From Sodalis praecaptivus (GTDB lineage Bacteria > Pseudomonadota > Gammaproteobacteria > Enterobacterales > Enterobacteriaceae), in NCBI RefSeq assembly GCF_000517425.1, contig NZ_CP006569.1, positions 3,896,760-3,960,759 on the forward strand: 64,000 nucleotides of DNA. The letters are read 5' to 3'. This document shows, one piece after another, positions 1-10,431 of this stretch. A model generated the notes under the pieces. The model did no database searches and was not told the DNA's origin. It saw only the letters and a list, made by a program, of their open reading frames with translations. Made by a program: the position numbers and the translations under genes. Each line of letters opens with the position of its first letter. Within the stretch, counting starts at the first letter, position 1.

Positions 1-383
1 CGGCGGCAGGCGGCGCGGAATTCCGCGGCGCTGACCTTCTCGCCCGGCTTGCCGATCAGTTGTTCCACCTTCAGCTCAATCGGCAGGCCATGGCAATCCC
101 AACCCGGGACATATGGCGAGTCATAGCCCATCAACCCTTTGGATTTAATAATAATATCTTTAAGAATTTTATTGACCGAGTGACCGATATGAATGCTGCC
201 GTTCGCATACGGCGGGCCGTCGTGCAGAATGAACGTTTTCTTGCCCTTCCTGGCGTGACGAATAATCCCGTACAGATCCTGTTCATACCAGCGTTGCAGC
301 ATGCCAGGTTCACGCTTGGCTAAATCGCCGCGCATGGGAAACCCTGTGTCCGGCAAGTTCAGGGTATTTTTGTAATCAGTCAT
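1..383 (-). CDS. ileS: Isoleucyl-tRNA synthetase, N-terminal part (runs off the window)
   Basis: Class I aminoacyl-tRNA synthetase that charges tRNA-Ile in the cytoplasm. Only about the first 127 codons are here; the gene continues beyond base 1. Reading from the ATG at 383 gives [20 protein letters not shown], the usual enterobacterial start. The class I signature HIGH lies at about residues 65-68 inside [13 protein letters not shown], followed by the conserved segment PGWDCHGLP. It lies 31 bp downstream of ribF on the same strand, matching the ribF-ileS operon of E. coli. No frame disruption is visible in the part present. Confidence 0.97.
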   Translation of the reverse strand, partial: MTDYKNTLNLPDTGFPMRGDLAKREPGMLQRWYEQDLYGIIRHARKGKKTFILHDGPPYANGSIHIGHSVNKILKDIIIKSKGLMGYDSPYVPGWDCHGLPIELKVEQLIGKPGEKVSAAEFRAACR

Positions 384-414
384 TCGATTCTCGGTTCCGT
401 TTTCGGTTTGAGCA

Positions 415-1353
415 TTATTGAGGCGTCGCCAGCCCGAAATAGTCGCGGGCGCTCACCACATCATTCGCGATTTGCCGCTTTAAGTCGTCAAGCGAAGCAA
501 ACCGTTGTTCATTGCGCACTTTCGCGCGAATCACCACCTCGATATGGCAACCGTACAGGTTCATGTCCACATCCAGCAAATGCACTTCCAGCCGCTGGCG
601 CAAACCGGCCACCGTGGGCCGGGTGCCGATATTCGCCACGCCGGGCAGCGGCCGGTCGGCGATGCCGTAAACTTCCACCGCATACACGCCGTTGATGGGC
701 GCCTGCCGCCCTTTCAACGACACGTTGGCGGTCGGGAAGCCGATCGTCCGCCCCAGCGCGTCGCCATGCACCACGCGGCCGGAGAGGCGATAGGGATGCC
801 CGAGCAGCATTTCCGCCTCCACCAGACGATCCTGCGCCAGCGCCTCACGCACGGCGGTGCTGCTTATGCGCCGACCGCCTTCGGTGTAGGTGACGGTGCT
901 CATCACCTCGAATCCGGCCGCTTTCCCCGCCTGCTGGAGCAGGGCGTAATCCCCCTGACGCCGAGCGCCAAAGCGAAAGTCGTCGCCGACGCCGATGAAA
1001 CGCACGCCCAGTTTTTGCACCAGCAGATCCGTTACGAAAGCGCCGGCGCTAAGCGCCGCAAACCGCTTGTCGAAAGTGACGCAGACCACGGCGTCCACGC
1101 CGGCGGCCGCCAGGTATTTCACCTTGTCGCGCAGCCGGGTCAAGCGCGCCGGCGCGGCATCGCCGGCGAAATGTTCCTGCGGCTGAGGCTCAAAAATCAT
1201 CACCATCACCGGTAGACCGCGACGGCGGCCCTCAGCCTGCAATTCTGCTATGAGCGCCTGGTGTCCGCGGTGAAAGCCGTCGAAATTGCCGATGGTCAGC
1301 ACGCACCCATGGTGACGTGGCTGTAAATTATGTATGCCGCGAATAAGCTCCAT
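415..1353 (-). CDS. ribF: Bifunctional riboflavin kinase / FAD synthetase
   Basis: Cytoplasmic enzyme that phosphorylates riboflavin to FMN and then adenylylates FMN to FAD. It has 312 residues, the usual length. The N-terminal FAD synthetase (nucleotidyltransferase) domain has the [10 protein letters not shown] motif near residue 22. The C-terminal flavokinase domain carries [11 protein letters not shown] near residue 200. The ATG at 1353 begins [10 protein letters not shown], close to the E. coli start, although no strong ribosome site precedes it. It is first in an operon with ileS and has a good promoter at 1392-1420. Confidence 0.97.
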   Translation of the reverse strand: MELIRGIHNLQPRHHGCVLTIGNFDGFHRGHQALIAELQAEGRRRGLPVMVMIFEPQPQEHFAGDAAPARLTRLRDKVKYLAAAGVDAVVCVTFDKRFAALSAGAFVTDLLVQKLGVRFIGVGDDFRFGARRQGDYALLQQAGKAAGFEVMSTVTYTEGGRRISSTAVREALAQDRLVEAEMLLGHPYRLSGRVVHGDALGRTIGFPTANVSLKGRQAPINGVYAVEVYGIADRPLPGVANIGTRPTVAGLRQRLEVHLLDVDMNLYGCHIEVVIRAKVRNEQRFASLDDLKRQIANDVVSARDYFGLATPQ

Positions 1354-1391
1354 AGCCGGCTCAAGACACCTAAAACAGTGGAAATCGGCGG

Positions 1392-1420
1392 ATTATACCT
1401 TGTACCGCCGCTAAGGTTAA
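1392..1420 (-). promoter_or_regulatory. Sigma-70 promoter for ribF-ileS
   Basis: On the minus strand a -35 box TTAACC (1415-1420) and a perfect -10 box TATAAT (1392-1397) are 17 bp apart, about 40 bp upstream of the ribF ATG. The 408-bp gap between ribF and rpsT (1354-1761) holds this promoter and the rpsT promoter. I see no other gene in it. Confidence 0.7.
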
Positions 1421-1686
1421 CCCGCGATTCCAATCTTTGACATTGCGCGCAGAGAAAGCCGCGCTTATTTCGCCCCCGCCCTGTTTTCACGCAGGTTATG
1501 CTGCCGCGAAACGCCGGTGGGCGGCGCGTCCACCCTTGCCCGTGGCCGAACCGCCGGCTCAGCACGCCGGTAAACGCTTTTTTCGCATGAAGCACTGTAT
1601 TGTGTCGGCGGAAACTGATAGAATCTTGCGCCATCACATTGTAACAGGCGTCGCGCGTTTAAGCGGCGCTTATTTGCACAAATCCA

Positions 1687-1715
1687 TTGACAAAAGAAGA
1701 CCGAACGGGCATATT
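1687..1715 (+). promoter_or_regulatory. rpsT promoter (P2-like)
   Basis: TTGACA (1687-1692) and CATATT (1710-1715) are separated by 17 bp. The box sequences and the leader after them closely resemble the E. coli rpsT P2 promoter as I remember it, including CCTCGGCCTTTGAATTG. The short leader runs straight into the TTG start of rpsT. Confidence 0.8.
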
Positions 1716-1761
1716 CCTCGGCCTTTGAATTGTCTCATAGAACAAGTTTGGGAGTTGGACC

Positions 1762-2025
1762 TTGGCTAATATCAAATCAGCTAAGAAACGCGCCGTACAG
1801 TCTGAGAAGCGTCGTCAGCATAATGCAAGCCGTCGCTCCATGATGCGCACCTTTGTGAAAAAGGTTTACGCTGCTATCGCCGCTGGCGATAAAGAAGCTG
1901 CGCAGAATGCGTTTTCTGCCATGCAACCGATTGTTGACCGTCAGGCCAGCAAAGGGTTGATCCACAAAAACAAAGCTGCACGTCATAAATCGAACCTGAC
2001 CGCGCAAATCAACGCCATGCAGTAA
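1762..2025 (+). CDS. rpsT: 30S ribosomal protein S20
   Basis: Primary 16S rRNA-binding protein of the small subunit, 87 residues, basic, starting (M)[20 protein letters not shown]. The start codon is TTG at 1762, preceded by TTGGGAG. The same unusual start is known in E. coli, where it takes part in autogenous translational control by S20. The gene is monocistronic here, with its own promoter and a rho-independent terminator at 2052-2076. Confidence 0.97.
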
Positions 2026-2051
2026 TTGCGGTAACGTTGTGCTTTGTTGAG

Positions 2052-2076
2052 AAAACCGGCCCTGGCCGGTTTTTTT
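2052..2076 (+). terminator. rho-independent terminator of rpsT
   Basis: AAAACCGGCCCTGGCCGGTT forms a GC-rich hairpin with a tight loop followed by a run of T, 26 bp after the rpsT stop codon. Confidence 0.85.
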
Positions 2077-2194
2077 ATGCCCGCAAATCGCCGTTAAACG
2101 CACGTCGGGCGCAAACGAAACGGCCTCGATCGCTCTATCTTCTGGCGCGCAAGCGGGCCTGGCAATGGCTCTGTCTACGGCTAGCGGCTTGTGA

Positions 2195-3418
2195 TTAGGC
2201 GCGGGTATTGCCTTCCTCTGGCAACGCCCGGGCGACAGACGCCGCGCTCCCCTGCGGCCGCGGCAGGACCGCGCGCAGCAGCAGGTAGCCCAAAAGCGCC
2301 GCGGTCACCGAGCCGGATAAAATACCGACCTTCGCCAGCACGATGGTGGTCGGATCCCCCTGCCCGAACGCCAGATTGGCGATAAAAATCGACATCGTAA
2401 ACCCGATACCGCACAGCACCCCCGCCGCGGCAATGTGGCGAAATGCCATGCCGGCGGGCAGCCGGGCCAGTCTAAGCTTCACCGCCGCGGCGGTAAACAG
2501 CACTATCCCCAGCGGTTTGCCGACCACCAGCCCGGCGGCAATCCCCAACGGCAGCAGTGAGACCAAATGCCCCGGCGCTACGCCCCGCAGCGAGATACCG
2601 GCGTTGGCGAAAGCAAATAGCGGCAAAATCAAATACACCACCCACGGCTGCAGCCGGTGCTCCAGGGCGCGCGCTGGCGATGTGCCGGTTGCCGGCAGCG
2701 TGAGCGGGATAAGCCCCCCCACTATCACGCCGGCGAGCGTGGCGTGAATCCCCGAAAGCAGGATACAGCCCCACAGTGCCGCCCCCAACAGCAGGTAAAG
2801 CGCGAGAGACCGGACGTTGGCGCGATTCATCAGCGCCATTACCCCGATGATGCCCGCTGCCGCGGCCAGCGCCAGCGGATTAAGCGCGCTATTGTAGAAC
2901 AGCGCGATAATCACTATCGCGCCAAGATCATCAATAATCGCCAGCGCCAGCAAAAACACTTTCAGGCTGGCCGGCACCCGCGTTCCCAACAGGGCCAGCA
3001 CGCCGACGGCGAAGGCGATATCGGTGGCGGCCGGAATCGCCCAGCCGGCGCGCAATGCCGGCGCGCTGGCGGTGACCAGGCTATAAATCAACGCCGGCGC
3101 CGCCATTCCCCCCAGCGCGGCAATGGCGGGAAACGCCGCCCGCGCGCGGCTATTGAGCGCCCCCTGCAACAGTTCGTATTTGACTTCCAGACCGACGGCC
3201 AAGAAAAACACCGCCATCAGGCCATCGTTAACGATCAGCTGCACGGTCAGATGCGCAGCGGTGTCGCCCTCGGGCCGTGCGGGAAAATGAATGATGGCGT
3301 CATAGAGCGCGCTGGCGTCGGTATTGGCCATCACAATAGCGGCAAGCGCAGCGACGAAAAGCAAGACGCCGCCGGCGGCCGGGTGGGCAAACATGCGGCG
3401 TAAAGGCGCAGCGAACAT
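2195..3418 (-). CDS. nhaA: Na+/H+ antiporter NhaA
   Basis: Inner-membrane electrogenic antiporter exchanging 2 H+ for 1 Na+, used for sodium and alkaline-pH tolerance. It has 407 residues (E. coli 388) and is hydrophobic throughout. The conserved aspartates fall at Asp133 (ATDIAFA) and Asp163/Asp164 (IIDDLGA), the same numbering as the ion-binding residues in E. coli, which supports the ATG at 3418. GAGG precedes that ATG. The C-terminal ~20 residues are unlike E. coli and polar. Its usual regulator gene nhaR is not beside it: only the short gap to rpsT follows. Confidence 0.95.
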   Translation of the reverse strand: MFAAPLRRMFAHPAAGGVLLFVAALAAIVMANTDASALYDAIIHFPARPEGDTAAHLTVQLIVNDGLMAVFFLAVGLEVKYELLQGALNSRARAAFPAIAALGGMAAPALIYSLVTASAPALRAGWAIPAATDIAFAVGVLALLGTRVPASLKVFLLALAIIDDLGAIVIIALFYNSALNPLALAAAAGIIGVMALMNRANVRSLALYLLLGAALWGCILLSGIHATLAGVIVGGLIPLTLPATGTSPARALEHRLQPWVVYLILPLFAFANAGISLRGVAPGHLVSLLPLGIAAGLVVGKPLGIVLFTAAAVKLRLARLPAGMAFRHIAAAGVLCGIGFTMSIFIANLAFGQGDPTTIVLAKVGILSGSVTAALLGYLLLRAVLPRPQGSAASVARALPEEGNTRA

Positions 3419-3532
3419 AACGATCCTCGATTTTGGCGGAGAAGGGATTATTGTGCGGCAGGCGACGGCGGGGGTAAATGAAAACCGCCCGCCGTGCCGA
3501 CGAAAATCCGCTTAGGGCGCCGCCGGCGCGGC

Positions 3533-3557
3533 AAAAAAAACCCGGCGCAGGGCCGGG
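3533..3557 (-). terminator. Terminator of the dnaK-dnaJ operon
   Basis: Read on the minus strand, CCCGGCCCTGCGCCGGG forms a hairpin followed by eight T residues, about 30 bp after the dnaJ stop. Confidence 0.85.
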
Positions 3558-3588
3558 GAGATTTGCGCCGCGCCAGAGGCGGAGCCTA

Positions 3589-4725
3589 TCAGCGGGTCAA
3601 ATCGTCAAAAAACTTTTTCACACCGTCGAGAAAGCTTTTCGAGCGCGGACTGTTCTGATCGCCGCTCGGTCCACCAAAGCTCTCTTCCAGCTCGCGCAGT
3701 AGCTGTTTCTGACGCTCGTTGAGTTTTACGGGCGTTTCCACCACGACCCGGCACAGCAAATCGCCTTGCGACCCGCCACGCACGGATTTCACGCCTTTGC
3801 CGCGCATACGGAATAATTTACCGGTCTGCGTTTCCGCCGGCACTTTCAGCTTGACCCTGCCGTCGAGCGTCGGGACTTCGATCTCGCCGCCCAGCGCCGC
3901 CATGGCGAAGTTGATCGGCACTTCACAGTAAAGGTTGTTTTCTTCACGTTCAAAAATGGGATGTTTCCGCACCTGGACCTGTACGTACAGATCCCCCGCG
4001 CCCGCCCCATGCTCGCCGGCTTCGCCCTCGCCCGTTAAGCGGATGCGATCGCCGGTATCCACGCCGGCCGGGATCTTCACCGACAGCGTCTTGGATTTCT
4101 CTACCCGGCCATGGCCGTGACACTTGGTGCAAGGATCTTTAATGATCTTACCCTGCCCCTGACAGGTGGGACAGGTCTGCTGTACGGCGAAAAAACCCTG
4201 GCGCATCTGCACCTGGCCCTGGCCGTGACAAGTCGGACACGTCACCGCCGAAGTGCCCGGCTTCGCGCCGCTGCCGTGGCAGACATCGCACTCTTCAAGC
4301 GTAGGGATACGAATTTCGCGGGTAACGCCGCGCACCGCTTCCTCAAGGGAAAGCTCCATGTTATAGCGTAAATCCGCGCCCCGGCTGGCGCGCTGGCGCC
4401 GGCCGCCGCCAAAGATGTCGCCAAAAACATCGCCGAATATATCGCTGAAATCCGCGCCGCCGGCGCCGCCGCCGAAACCGCCGCCGCCCATGCCGCCCTG
4501 TTCAAAGGCCGCATGACCATATTGGTCGTAGGCGGCGCGCTTTTGCGCGTCGGTCAGCACTTCATAGGCTTCTTTGATCTCTTTGAATTTCGCTTCGGCT
4601 TCGGCATTCCCTGGGTTGCGATCCGGGTGGAATTTCATCGCCAGGCGTTTATAGGCCTTTTTGATTTCACGCTCTTCCGCATCCCGGGAAACGCCTAAAA
4701 TCTCGTAGTAGTCTGATTTCGCCAT
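3589..4725 (-). CDS. dnaJ: Chaperone DnaJ (Hsp40)
   Basis: Co-chaperone that delivers unfolded substrates to DnaK and stimulates its ATPase. It has 378 residues. The J domain carries His-Pro-Asp at residues 33-35, followed by a Gly/Phe-rich linker (about 76-110) and four CxxCxGxG zinc-binding repeats ([32 protein letters not shown]). The C-terminal substrate-binding domain ends in a polar tail. It sits 111 bp downstream of dnaK with no terminator between, so it is probably co-transcribed from the heat-shock promoter before dnaK. Confidence 0.98.
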   Translation of the reverse strand: MAKSDYYEILGVSRDAEEREIKKAYKRLAMKFHPDRNPGNAEAEAKFKEIKEAYEVLTDAQKRAAYDQYGHAAFEQGGMGGGGFGGGAGGADFSDIFGDVFGDIFGGGRRQRASRGADLRYNMELSLEEAVRGVTREIRIPTLEECDVCHGSGAKPGTSAVTCPTCHGQGQVQMRQGFFAVQQTCPTCQGQGKIIKDPCTKCHGHGRVEKSKTLSVKIPAGVDTGDRIRLTGEGEAGEHGAGAGDLYVQVQVRKHPIFEREENNLYCEVPINFAMAALGGEIEVPTLDGRVKLKVPAETQTGKLFRMRGKGVKSVRGGSQGDLLCRVVVETPVKLNERQKQLLRELEESFGGPSGDQNSPRSKSFLDGVKKFFDDLTR

Positions 4726-4836
4726 CGTCGTCTCTTCCTGCCCTCAACATGCTTGCACGGGCGCAGAGTTGCCTCGACGCCCGTGCCTGTTGCCAGCAGC
4801 GGCGGTGTGCGCCGCCGCCGTGCCCATTCAGGGCGA

Positions 4837-6747
4837 TTATTTTTTGTCTTTAACTTCTTCAAATTCGGCGTCGACCACATCGTCGTCCGCCTTGGCGCTG
4901 CCGTCCGCGCCGCCTTCGCCCGCCGCCTGAGCCTGCTGCTGAGCCACTTCGAGCAGTTTGCCGGAGACCTGAATAAGCGCCTGCATTTTCGCTTCGATGT
5001 CGGCTTTATCCTCGCCTTTCAGCGCGGTGTCGAGATTTTTCAGCGCTTCCTCGATAGCGGTCTTGTCGTCCGCCGGCAGTTTGTCGCCCGCGTCTTCCAG
5101 CTGCTTACGGGTGCTGTGCAGCAGATGATCGGCCTGGTTACGGGTCTGCACCAGCTCTTCAAACTTGCGGTCGGATTCGGCATTGGCTTCCGCTTCCTGT
5201 ACCATTTTCTGGATTTCCTCTTCGTTCAGACCCGAGGAAGCCTTGATGGTGATCTTCTGTTCGCGGCCGCTGTTCTTGTCCTTGGCGGAGACATGCAGGA
5301 TCCCGTCGGCGTCGATATCGAACGTCACTTCAATCTGCGGCGTGCCGCGCATGGCCGCCGCAATGCCGTCCAGGTTGAACTGGCCCAGGGATTTGTTATC
5401 GCCGGCGCGCTTACGTTCGCCCTGTAGAACATGGATGGTCACGGCGGACTGATTGTCTTCCGCGGTGGAGAACACCTGGCTGTGCTTGGTCGGGATGGTG
5501 GTGTTCTTGGCAATCAGCGGCGTCATCACGCCACCCATGGTTTCGATACCCAGCGACAGCGGGGTCACGTCCAGCAGCAGCACGTCTTTCACGTCGCCGG
5601 CCAGTACACCGCCCTGAACCGCAGCACCGATGGCGACCGCTTCATCCGGGTTAACGTCTTTACGCGGCTCTTTGCCGAAGAAGTCGGTCACTTTCTTCTG
5701 CACCAGCGGCATACGGGTCTGCCCGCCCACCAGGATAACGTCTTTGATGTCCGAAACCGACAGGCCCGCATCCTTCAGCGCTACTTTCAGCGGCTCAAGC
5801 GTGCGATTGACCAGCTCTTCCACCAGCGACTCCAGCTTGGCGCGGGTCACTTTCAGGTTCATATGCTTCGGACCGGAACCGTCGGCCGTGATGTACGGCA
5901 GGTTGACGTCGGTCTGCTGCGCGGAAGACAGTTCGATCTTGGCTTTTTCAGCGGCTTCTTTCAGGCGCTGCATCGCCAGCGGATCGTTGCGCAGATCGAT
6001 ACCCTGATCTTTCTTGAATTCATCCACCAGATAGTTGATCAAGCGGCTGTCAAAGTCTTCACCACCCAAATGGGTGTCGCCGTTGGTCGCCAGGACTTCA
6101 AAGGTTTTTTCGCCATCGACATCGTCGATTTCGATAATCGAAATATCGAACGTCCCGCCGCCCAGGTCATACACCGCGATGGTGCGGTTGCCGGTTTCTT
6201 TGTCGAGGCCATAGGCCAGCGCGGCTGCGGTCGGTTCGTTGATGATACGCTTAACATCCAGACCGGCGATACGGCCGGCGTCTTTGGTCGCCTGGCGCTG
6301 CGTATCGTTAAAATAAGCCGGTACGGTAATAACCGCTTCGGTGACCGGTTCGCCCAGATAATCTTCCGCGGTCTTTTTCATCTTCTTGAGGATTTCAGCG
6401 GAAATCTGCGGCGGCGCCATTTTCTGGCCTTTGACTTCCAGCCAGGCGTCGCCATTGTCAGCCGCGATGATTTTGTACGGCATGATGCTAACATCGCGCT
6501 GCACTTCTTCATCCTTGAAACGACGGCCGATCAGACGCTTGATGGCGAACAAGGTATTTTGCGGGTTAGTGACGGACTGACGTTTAGCCGGTTGGCCAAC
6601 CAGAATTTCACCATCCTGCGTATAGGCAATGATGGAAGGAGTCGTACGATCGCCTTCGCTGTTTTCAAGTACGCGAGGTTTGCTGCCTTCGATAATTGCG
6701 ATGCAGGAGTTGGTCGTACCCAAGTCGATACCAATGATTTTTCCCAT
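4837..6747 (-). CDS. dnaK: Chaperone DnaK (Hsp70)
   Basis: ATP-dependent cytosolic chaperone and negative regulator of sigma-32. It has 636 residues (E. coli 638). The phosphate-binding loop [11 protein letters not shown] is at the N-terminus, YDLGGGTFD and VGGQTRMP mark the nucleotide-binding domain, and the [11 protein letters not shown] segment opens the peptide-binding domain. The helical lid ends in the conserved EEVKD(K)K tail. GTGGAG precedes the ATG. It is first gene of the dnaKJ operon and is driven by the promoter at 6874-6899. Confidence 0.99.
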   Translation of the reverse strand: MGKIIGIDLGTTNSCIAIIEGSKPRVLENSEGDRTTPSIIAYTQDGEILVGQPAKRQSVTNPQNTLFAIKRLIGRRFKDEEVQRDVSIMPYKIIAADNGDAWLEVKGQKMAPPQISAEILKKMKKTAEDYLGEPVTEAVITVPAYFNDTQRQATKDAGRIAGLDVKRIINEPTAAALAYGLDKETGNRTIAVYDLGGGTFDISIIEIDDVDGEKTFEVLATNGDTHLGGEDFDSRLINYLVDEFKKDQGIDLRNDPLAMQRLKEAAEKAKIELSSAQQTDVNLPYITADGSGPKHMNLKVTRAKLESLVEELVNRTLEPLKVALKDAGLSVSDIKDVILVGGQTRMPLVQKKVTDFFGKEPRKDVNPDEAVAIGAAVQGGVLAGDVKDVLLLDVTPLSLGIETMGGVMTPLIAKNTTIPTKHSQVFSTAEDNQSAVTIHVLQGERKRAGDNKSLGQFNLDGIAAAMRGTPQIEVTFDIDADGILHVSAKDKNSGREQKITIKASSGLNEEEIQKMVQEAEANAESDRKFEELVQTRNQADHLLHSTRKQLEDAGDKLPADDKTAIEEALKNLDTALKGEDKADIEAKMQALIQVSGKLLEVAQQQAQAAGEGGADGSAKADDDVVDAEFEEVKDKK

Positions 6748-6873
6748 CTAAACATCTCCACTAAAAGTTCAATTTCGTTGTGGTCGTAAACCTGATATGC
6801 GGCCGAAAATAAACTTTTCAAGTTTTCGCCGCCCGATTATTTCCCAGGTTCAACAACGTTGGATGCAAATAAG

Positions 6874-6899
6874 ATGGGGTCACACCGCCCTGCATCAAG
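6874..6899 (-). promoter_or_regulatory. Sigma-32 heat-shock promoter of dnaK
   Basis: On the minus strand CTTGAT (6894-6899, preceded by CC) and CCCCAT (6874-6879) are 14 bp apart, fitting the sigma-32 consensus (CTTGAA / CCCCAT). The sequence is very close to the E. coli dnaK P1 promoter and about 127 bp from the ATG. A second CTTGAAA lies near 6815-6825 and may correspond to P2, but I see no convincing CCCCAT partner for it. Confidence 0.85.
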
Positions 6900-6902
6900 G
6901 GG

Positions 6903-7254
6903 TAACGGCAAAAAAAATCCCGCGATAGCGCCTCGCGCGCCGGACGTTTTGCCCTATGATGCGCGCGTTCCTCCCTAATTTATTGAATAATTTAGAGTAA
7001 ATTAATTAGGCTATTTTCCATTGCAGCGGCGGCGTGACGCGCGTTCAGGGCGCACACATACCGCGTGCATAGCGCCGGCGTTACCGCGCCGGGTTGACAC
7101 GGCTCTTTAAGCTTGCCATCTTCCCCGACGACCGAGGATTTTTGCCCGCCGCCGACGCCGGCCAGTGCCGACGCCGCACGCTGTTACCCGCCGCCGGCCA
7201 GTGTCGCCGCACGCTGGCCTGAGCCTTGCGCGGTCCACCGGCAATACGCCCCGC
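6903..7254. other. Intergenic region between dnaK and the MFS gene
   Basis: No gene is supported here. An AT-rich stretch around 6975-7020 is followed by GC-rich sequence. At 7145-7217 a unit resembling CCGCCGGCCAGTG..CGCCGCACGCTG occurs twice with small differences, a degenerate tandem duplication of about 40 bp. Confidence 0.5.
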
Positions 7255-8571
7255 CTACAGCGCCGCCTTGGCCCCATCGCTGCTGGGCAGCATACGCTTC
7301 GCGTTCCCCGGCAGCGCGAACCCCAACGCAATCCCCATCAACGCCAGCGCCAGCACGTACCAGGACGGCGCCATCGGTGTGACGCTCATCAGCAAGGTCA
7401 CCACCATCGGCGTCAAGCCGCCGAAAATGGCGTAAGCGATATTATAGGAAAAGGAAATGCCGCTAAACCGCACCGGCGCCGGAAAGGCGTGGACCATCAC
7501 AAAGGGCACGCCGCCCATGATGCCGACAAAGAAGCCGGCGCTACCATAGGTCAGAAACAGCTGCGCCGGTTGGGTGACGTCGCTGTGGTAAAAGATCCAG
7601 CTGGCGATAGCCAACAGGGCGCAACCGGCAATGAAGGTTTTGCGCGCCCCGAATCGGTCAATCACCACACCGGCGACGATGCAGCCGAACGCCAGGGCGA
7701 TTATCGCCACGCAATTGGCCTCCAGCGCGACGGGCGCGCTAATGCCGCGCTGCTGCTGTAGCCACAGCGGGGCCATCAGGATAACCACCACAATGCCGGC
7801 GGAAAGCAGCCAGGTCAGCAACATGGATATCGCCACCGCTTTTTTATGACTCATCACTACCGATTTGAGCGGTAGCTCGCGGGCCAGCGCTTTGCGCGCC
7901 TGTAGCTCGATAAAGATTGGCGTTTCCCGCAGCCAGCGGCGCAAATACATAGCGCACAAACCAAAGACGCCGCCGATAAAGAAAGGGATGCGCCAACCGC
8001 CGGCGGCGATAGCGCTGGCGGGGAGTAGTTGGTTGATGAGAGTGGCCACAAACGAGCCGAGCAGAATGCCGACGGTCAACCCGGCGGTGAGGGCGCCGCA
8101 GGCGAAGCCGATGCGCCGGGAGGGCACATGCTCGGCGACAAAGACCCAGGCGCCGGGGACTTCGCCGCCAATGGCCGCGCCCTGCAAGATCCGCAGCAAC
8201 AGCAGCAATAGCGGCGCCGCGATGCCGAGCGACGCATAGGTCGGCAATAGCCCGATCGCCAGCGTCGGCAGCGCCATCAATAAGATAGACAGGGTAAACA
8301 TTTTCTTGCGCCCCACCCTATCGCCAAAATGGGCCATGACAATGCCCCCCAGCGGGCGCGCCAGATAACCCGCGGCAAAAATACCGTAAGTTTGCATTTG
8401 GCGCAGCCACTCCGGCATGTCAGCCGGGAAAAATAACTGCCCCATGACCCCGGCGAAAAACACAAAAATGATAAAATCATAAAACTCTAACGCGCCACCT
8501 AATGCCGCAAGCGTGAGCGTCTTACAATCCTGCCGGTCCAGCCGGCGGTGATGTTCGTCATGCATAATCAT
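7255..8571 (-). CDS. MFS transporter, metabolite:H+ symporter type
   Basis: Polytopic inner-membrane protein of about 438 residues with roughly twelve hydrophobic segments. The loop GDRVGRKKMF between segments 2 and 3 is the major facilitator signature, and a second copy DRFGARKTF lies between segments 8 and 9. LEFYDFIIF near the N-terminus and the RILQGAAIGGEVPGAWVFVAE region are typical of the metabolite:H+ symporter branch (ProP/ShiA/KgtP relatives). The substrate cannot be told from sequence. An upstream in-frame ATG at 8607 has no ribosome site, and homologous-looking sequence starts at 8571 or 8565. In E. coli this interval between dnaK and mog holds satP and other genes instead. Confidence 0.85.
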   Translation of the reverse strand: MIMHDEHHRRLDRQDCKTLTLAALGGALEFYDFIIFVFFAGVMGQLFFPADMPEWLRQMQTYGIFAAGYLARPLGGIVMAHFGDRVGRKKMFTLSILLMALPTLAIGLLPTYASLGIAAPLLLLLLRILQGAAIGGEVPGAWVFVAEHVPSRRIGFACGALTAGLTVGILLGSFVATLINQLLPASAIAAGGWRIPFFIGGVFGLCAMYLRRWLRETPIFIELQARKALARELPLKSVVMSHKKAVAISMLLTWLLSAGIVVVILMAPLWLQQQRGISAPVALEANCVAIIALAFGCIVAGVVIDRFGARKTFIAGCALLAIASWIFYHSDVTQPAQLFLTYGSAGFFVGIMGGVPFVMVHAFPAPVRFSGISFSYNIAYAIFGGLTPMVVTLLMSVTPMAPSWYVLALALMGIALGFALPGNAKRMLPSSDGAKAAL

Positions 8572-8770
8572 CTGCGCTTGACAAGGTAAATGGCAACAAT
8601 ATACCACGGCTTGTAAACTTAAACTTACTGATAGGGTAAAAATGTTTACCCTTCAGGCAATAACTCATGTACGCCACGCGAGCGGCAGCGATATCGCAGC
8701 TATGCGCGATGCAGACGACGGATGATTAGGCCATGTGGCGGCGCGAGCGGCGGACCTTTCACCACACCGT

Positions 8771-9358
8771 TTACTCTTCCGCGGCCCGGCGGGCGCTTTT
8801 GGGTCGAAACGCCGTGACCACCGACGGCTCAGTTTCCAGATAAGGGCCGTCCAGCAGTTGCATGCAGTAAGGCACGCTGGCGAAAATGCCCTGGACTACA
8901 ATGTCGCCGCGGTCGTTCTTCACGCCTTCCAGCGTTTCCTGAATCGATTTTGGCTGTCCCGGCAAATTGAGGATCAGCGACTGCTTACGAATCACGGCGG
9001 TCTGGCGCGACAAGATGGCGGTGGGAACAAAGTGCAGACTGATTTGCCGCATTTGTTCGCCGAAGCCCGGCATTTCACGATCGGCCACCGCAAGCGTTGC
9101 GTCAGGGGTGACATCGCGCCGCGCCGGCCCGGTGCCGCCGGTGGTCAGCACCAAATGGCAACCGCTTTCATCCACCAGTTCGCGTAGCGTTTGCTCGATC
9201 AGGGGCTGCTCGTCCGGCACCAACCGGGTCTCAAGGGTGAACGGGCTGGTCAGGGCGCGGTTCAGCCAGGCTTCGAGCGCCGGCAGCCCCTGGTCGACAT
9301 AGACACCGCGTGCGGCGCGGTCTGAAACCGATACCAGGCCGATGCGACATGTTTGCAT
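8771..9358 (-). CDS. mog: Molybdopterin adenylyltransferase
   Basis: Adenylylates molybdopterin before molybdate insertion in molybdenum cofactor synthesis (cytoplasm). It has 195 residues, the E. coli length, from MQTCRIGLVSVSDRA. The MoaB/Mog signature TTGGTGPARRDVTPDAT and the PGFGEQMR segment are intact. The start at 9358 is preceded by AAGGAG at good spacing, so I reject the longer frame from 9394. It lies downstream of talB, separated by a terminator. Confidence 0.96.
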   Translation of the reverse strand: MQTCRIGLVSVSDRAARGVYVDQGLPALEAWLNRALTSPFTLETRLVPDEQPLIEQTLRELVDESGCHLVLTTGGTGPARRDVTPDATLAVADREMPGFGEQMRQISLHFVPTAILSRQTAVIRKQSLILNLPGQPKSIQETLEGVKNDRGDIVVQGIFASVPYCMQLLDGPYLETEPSVVTAFRPKSARRAAEE

Positions 9359-9408
9359 AATGATGTTCTCCTTAACCACGATCGCGGACGCCAACCGACG
9401 GCGCCATG

Positions 9409-9431
9409 TAAAACGGCCCGCGCAGGGCCGT
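9409..9431 (-). terminator. Terminator downstream of talB
   Basis: On the minus strand ACGGCCCTGCGCGGGCCGT forms a hairpin followed by TTTT, in the 119-bp gap between talB and mog. Confidence 0.7.
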
Positions 9432-9477
9432 AAACGTTCTATCTCGCCCTCGCCGGCTGCAAAACCGGCGGCCAGCG

Positions 9478-10431
9478 TTAAAGCAGTTCGTCCAGCATTT
9501 TTTCCAGCTTTTCCTGGTCGACGGCAAAGTTACGGATGCCTTGCGCCAGTTTATCCACCGCCATTGGATCCTGATGATGCTGCCAAAGAAATGCTGCTTC
9601 CGTTAACTTTTCCGGACGCGCTTTAACCGCTCCTGTATAAGAAAGTTTACGCTCAAGCTCCCCTTCGCTGTCCGCCAGCTCTTTAAGCAACGCAGGCGCG
9701 ATGGTCAACCGGTCGCAGCCGGCCAGCGCCAGGATTTCGCCGCTATTGCGAAAACTGGCGCCCATCACAACGGTGTCATAACCGTGTTCTTTATAATAGC
9801 GATAGATGGCGGTAACCGATACCACGCCGGGATCCTCATCAGGCGTGAAGGTCTGGCGTTCACCGTTGGCCTTATGCCAGTCGAGAATTCGGCCGACGAA
9901 CGGCGAAATCAGATACACGCCCGCTTCGGCGCACGCACGCGCCTGGGCAAATGAAAACAGCAGCGTCAAATTACAATTGATCCCCGCCTTTTCCAGCCGT
10001 TCGGCGGCGCGAATGCCCTGCCAGGTCGAGGCCAGCTTGATCAAAATGCGTTCGTTGCCGATACCGGCATCGTTGTAAAGTTTCACCAGGCTCTTGGCCT
10101 TGGCGACGCTGGCCTCGGTGTCGTAGGAGAGTCGCGCGTCCACTTCGGTGGAGATGCGGCCGGGCACCCACTTCAGTATTTCCCTACCGATGTTGACCGC
10201 CAGCCTATCGGCGGCATAGTTCACCTGTGCGGCCCGATCGTTGCTCTGGCCGCGCGCCCAGGAGAGGGCGTCGTCGATATAGCCGCGGTATTCCGGGATT
10301 TGGGCGGCGTTAAGAATAAGCGACGGGTTGGTGGTCGCATCCTGAGGCTGATAGCGCTTGATGGCGGTAATATCGCCGGTATCGGCCACTACGGTGGTCA
10401 TTTTACGCAGGGAACTGAGTTTGTCTGTCAT
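9478..10431 (-). CDS. talB: Transaldolase B
   Basis: Pentose phosphate pathway enzyme transferring a dihydroxyacetone unit between sedoheptulose 7-phosphate and glyceraldehyde 3-phosphate. It has 317 residues, exactly the E. coli TalB length, counting from [10 protein letters not shown] at 10431. The Schiff-base lysine is Lys132 in [10 protein letters not shown] and Asp17 is in VVADTGD. The longer open frame to 10560 is an upstream extension without homology. It is divergent from yaaJ. Confidence 0.97.
   Translation of the reverse strand: MTDKLSSLRKMTTVVADTGDITAIKRYQPQDATTNPSLILNAAQIPEYRGYIDDALSWARGQSNDRAAQVNYAADRLAVNIGREILKWVPGRISTEVDARLSYDTEASVAKAKSLVKLYNDAGIGNERILIKLASTWQGIRAAERLEKAGINCNLTLLFSFAQARACAEAGVYLISPFVGRILDWHKANGERQTFTPDEDPGVVSVTAIYRYYKEHGYDTVVMGASFRNSGEILALAGCDRLTIAPALLKELADSEGELERKLSYTGAVKARPEKLTEAAFLWQHHQDPMAVDKLAQGIRNFAVDQEKLEKMLDELL

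Noticed and set aside
505-1215. 236-codon frame opposite ribF
   Set aside because: Antisense shadow; ribF is complete with both domains.
2657-3403. 248-codon frame opposite nhaA
   Set aside because: Arg/Gln-rich antisense frame without motifs; nhaA has exact catalytic aspartates.
5431-6789. 452-codon plus-strand open frame opposite dnaK
   Set aside because: It mirrors the strongly codon-biased dnaK gene, has no family motifs and no ribosome site. A shadow frame of GC-rich coding DNA.
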